Source: an uncultured Faecalibacterium sp.
GTDB taxonomy: Bacteria > Bacillota > Clostridia > Oscillospirales > Ruminococcaceae
DNA: 41,473 bases
Direction of reading: 5' to 3'
NCBI GenBank assembly: GCA_934526125.1
Contig: CAKSZU010000006.1
Location: 1 to 41,473 of the forward strand
Shown here: positions 40,944 to 41,473 of the stretch, in pieces
How positions within the stretch are numbered: position 1 is the stretch's first letter
Layout of the letters: the number at the start of each line of letters is the position of its first letter
Translations under genes and position numbers: made by a program
Notes under the pieces: model-generated
Databases searched by the model: none
What the model was told of the DNA's origin: nothing
Seen by the model: only the letters and a program-made list of their open reading frames with translations

Positions 40944-41473
40944 ATTATCGCTACCGCTGGAAAGTCGAAGGAACTGGAGATCAACGGCCAGATCCGTGAT
41001 CGTGAGGTTCGCCTGATCGGTGCTGACGGCGAGCAGAAGGGCGTTGTGTCCATTCAGGTGGCCATGCGCGCTGCAGAAGAAGCCGGGCTCGATCTGGTAA
41101 AGATCGCACCGCAGGCTGTGCCGCCTGTGTGCAAGGTGCTGGACTACGGCAAATACCGTTTTGAACAGCAGAAGAAGGAGAAGGAAGCCAAGAAGAACCA
41201 GAAAGTGGTCGAAGTCAAGGAGACCCGCCTTTCTCTCAATATTGACACCAACGACTTCAACACCAAGCTCAACCAGACGGCCAAGTTCCTGGCTGCCGGG
41301 CATAAGGTGAAGGCTTCGATCCGCTTCCGCGGCCGTGAGATGGCGCACAGTGCTCTGGGTGCCGATGTGCTGAAACGCTTTGCCGAGGCTCTGCCCCAGG
41401 CAAGCATGGATAAGCCGCCGGTGCTTGAGGGCCGCACGATGTCCATTCTGCTGATCCCGAAACCCAATAAGGA
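40944..41473 (+). CDS. infC: Translation initiation factor IF-3 (3' end outside the window)
   Basis: The frame encodes IATAGKSKELEINGQIRDREVRLI, then VAMRAAEEAGLDLVKIAPQAVPPVCKVLDYGKYRFEQQKKEKEAKK and the C-terminal domain start (KETRLSLNIDTNDF), a clear IF-3. There is no in-frame ATG, GTG or TTG at the proper distance from the strong GGAGG (40932-40936); seven bases after it comes ATT (40944), so the gene probably starts at AUU, as E. coli infC does. IF-3 rejects AUU starts, giving feedback control. At least 176 codons are visible before the sequence ends. Confidence 0.92.
   Translation, partial: MIATAGKSKELEINGQIRDREVRLIGADGEQKGVVSIQVAMRAAEEAGLDLVKIAPQAVPPVCKVLDYGKYRFEQQKKEKEAKKNQKVVEVKETRLSLNIDTNDFNTKLNQTAKFLAAGHKVKASIRFRGREMAHSALGADVLKRFAEALPQASMDKPPVLEGRTMSILLIPKPNK

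Noticed and set aside
1..41473. CRISPR arrays, tRNA or rRNA genes, prophage or insertion-sequence transposases
   Set aside because: I looked for regularly spaced repeats, cloverleaf-like segments and transposase or integrase motifs in the reading frames and found none that I could support.

Overview
The window looks like a GC-rich (about 60%) Firmicutes chromosome, most likely a gut Oscillospiraceae/Ruminococcaceae member such as Faecalibacterium or a close relative. The basis is the mix of a SAM-I riboswitch, AddAB instead of RecBCD, a ylxM-ffh pair, a CsoR-type regulator, strong sigma-A promoters with 17-bp spacers and GGAGG ribosome sites. I see no rRNA, tRNA, CRISPR, prophage or insertion-sequence transposase. 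The genus is an inference. Almost all of the window is housekeeping DNA; the unusual signals are variations inside ordinary genes and small non-coding structures.

Layout. 1-2339: the 3' end of rpsA, a dispersed 140-bp repeat, a GtrA-family membrane protein, a 45-aa membrane peptide and deoC. 2387-5262: metK under a SAM-I riboswitch, then a long-form prs. 5330-7583 (minus): a MATE exporter and a cysteine-synthase-like protein lacking the PLP lysine. 7709-11975: a translation and protein-export cluster (ylxM, ffh, rpsP, khpA, rimM, trmD), in which trmD is fused to a GNAT acetyltransferase. 12248-14683: ptsH, a small membrane protein and uvrC. 14745-14885: a second, inverted copy of the 140-bp repeat. 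14893-17277 (minus): a polar amino acid or cystine ABC transporter with a dyad inside its promoter. 17594-18622: gpsA. 18689-21486 (minus): a secreted SGNH hydrolase and an acyl-CoA synthetase. 21603-25575 (minus): oppBCDF without oppA. 25780-29742: a coenzyme A block with divergent coaBC and coaX, a Gfo/Idh oxidoreductase and an ECF S-component that is probably the pantothenate transporter. 29858-32396: degV (minus) and murC. 32501-33504: a prpF remnant, a CsoR-like repressor (minus) and ruvX (minus). 33630-40674: addB-addA. 40944 to the end: infC, apparently starting at AUU behind an attenuator-like leader.

How the genes work together. The coa block covers pantothenate uptake, its phosphorylation and conversion to 4'-phosphopantetheine. 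ylxM-ffh to trmD is the classical SRP/ribosome-maturation set. AddAB, UvrC and RuvX cover DNA repair and processing. metK senses its own product through the riboswitch. Most operons are bounded by clear intrinsic terminators, several of them bidirectional between convergent genes.

The points most worth a second look are the lysine-less cysteine-synthase homologue, the TrmD-GNAT fusion, the GtrA protein carrying a sodium-pump (OadB/GcdB) motif, the paired repeats with compensatory hairpin changes, the AUU start of infC, and the CsoR homologue without its usual first cysteine but with an intact CsoR-type operator.
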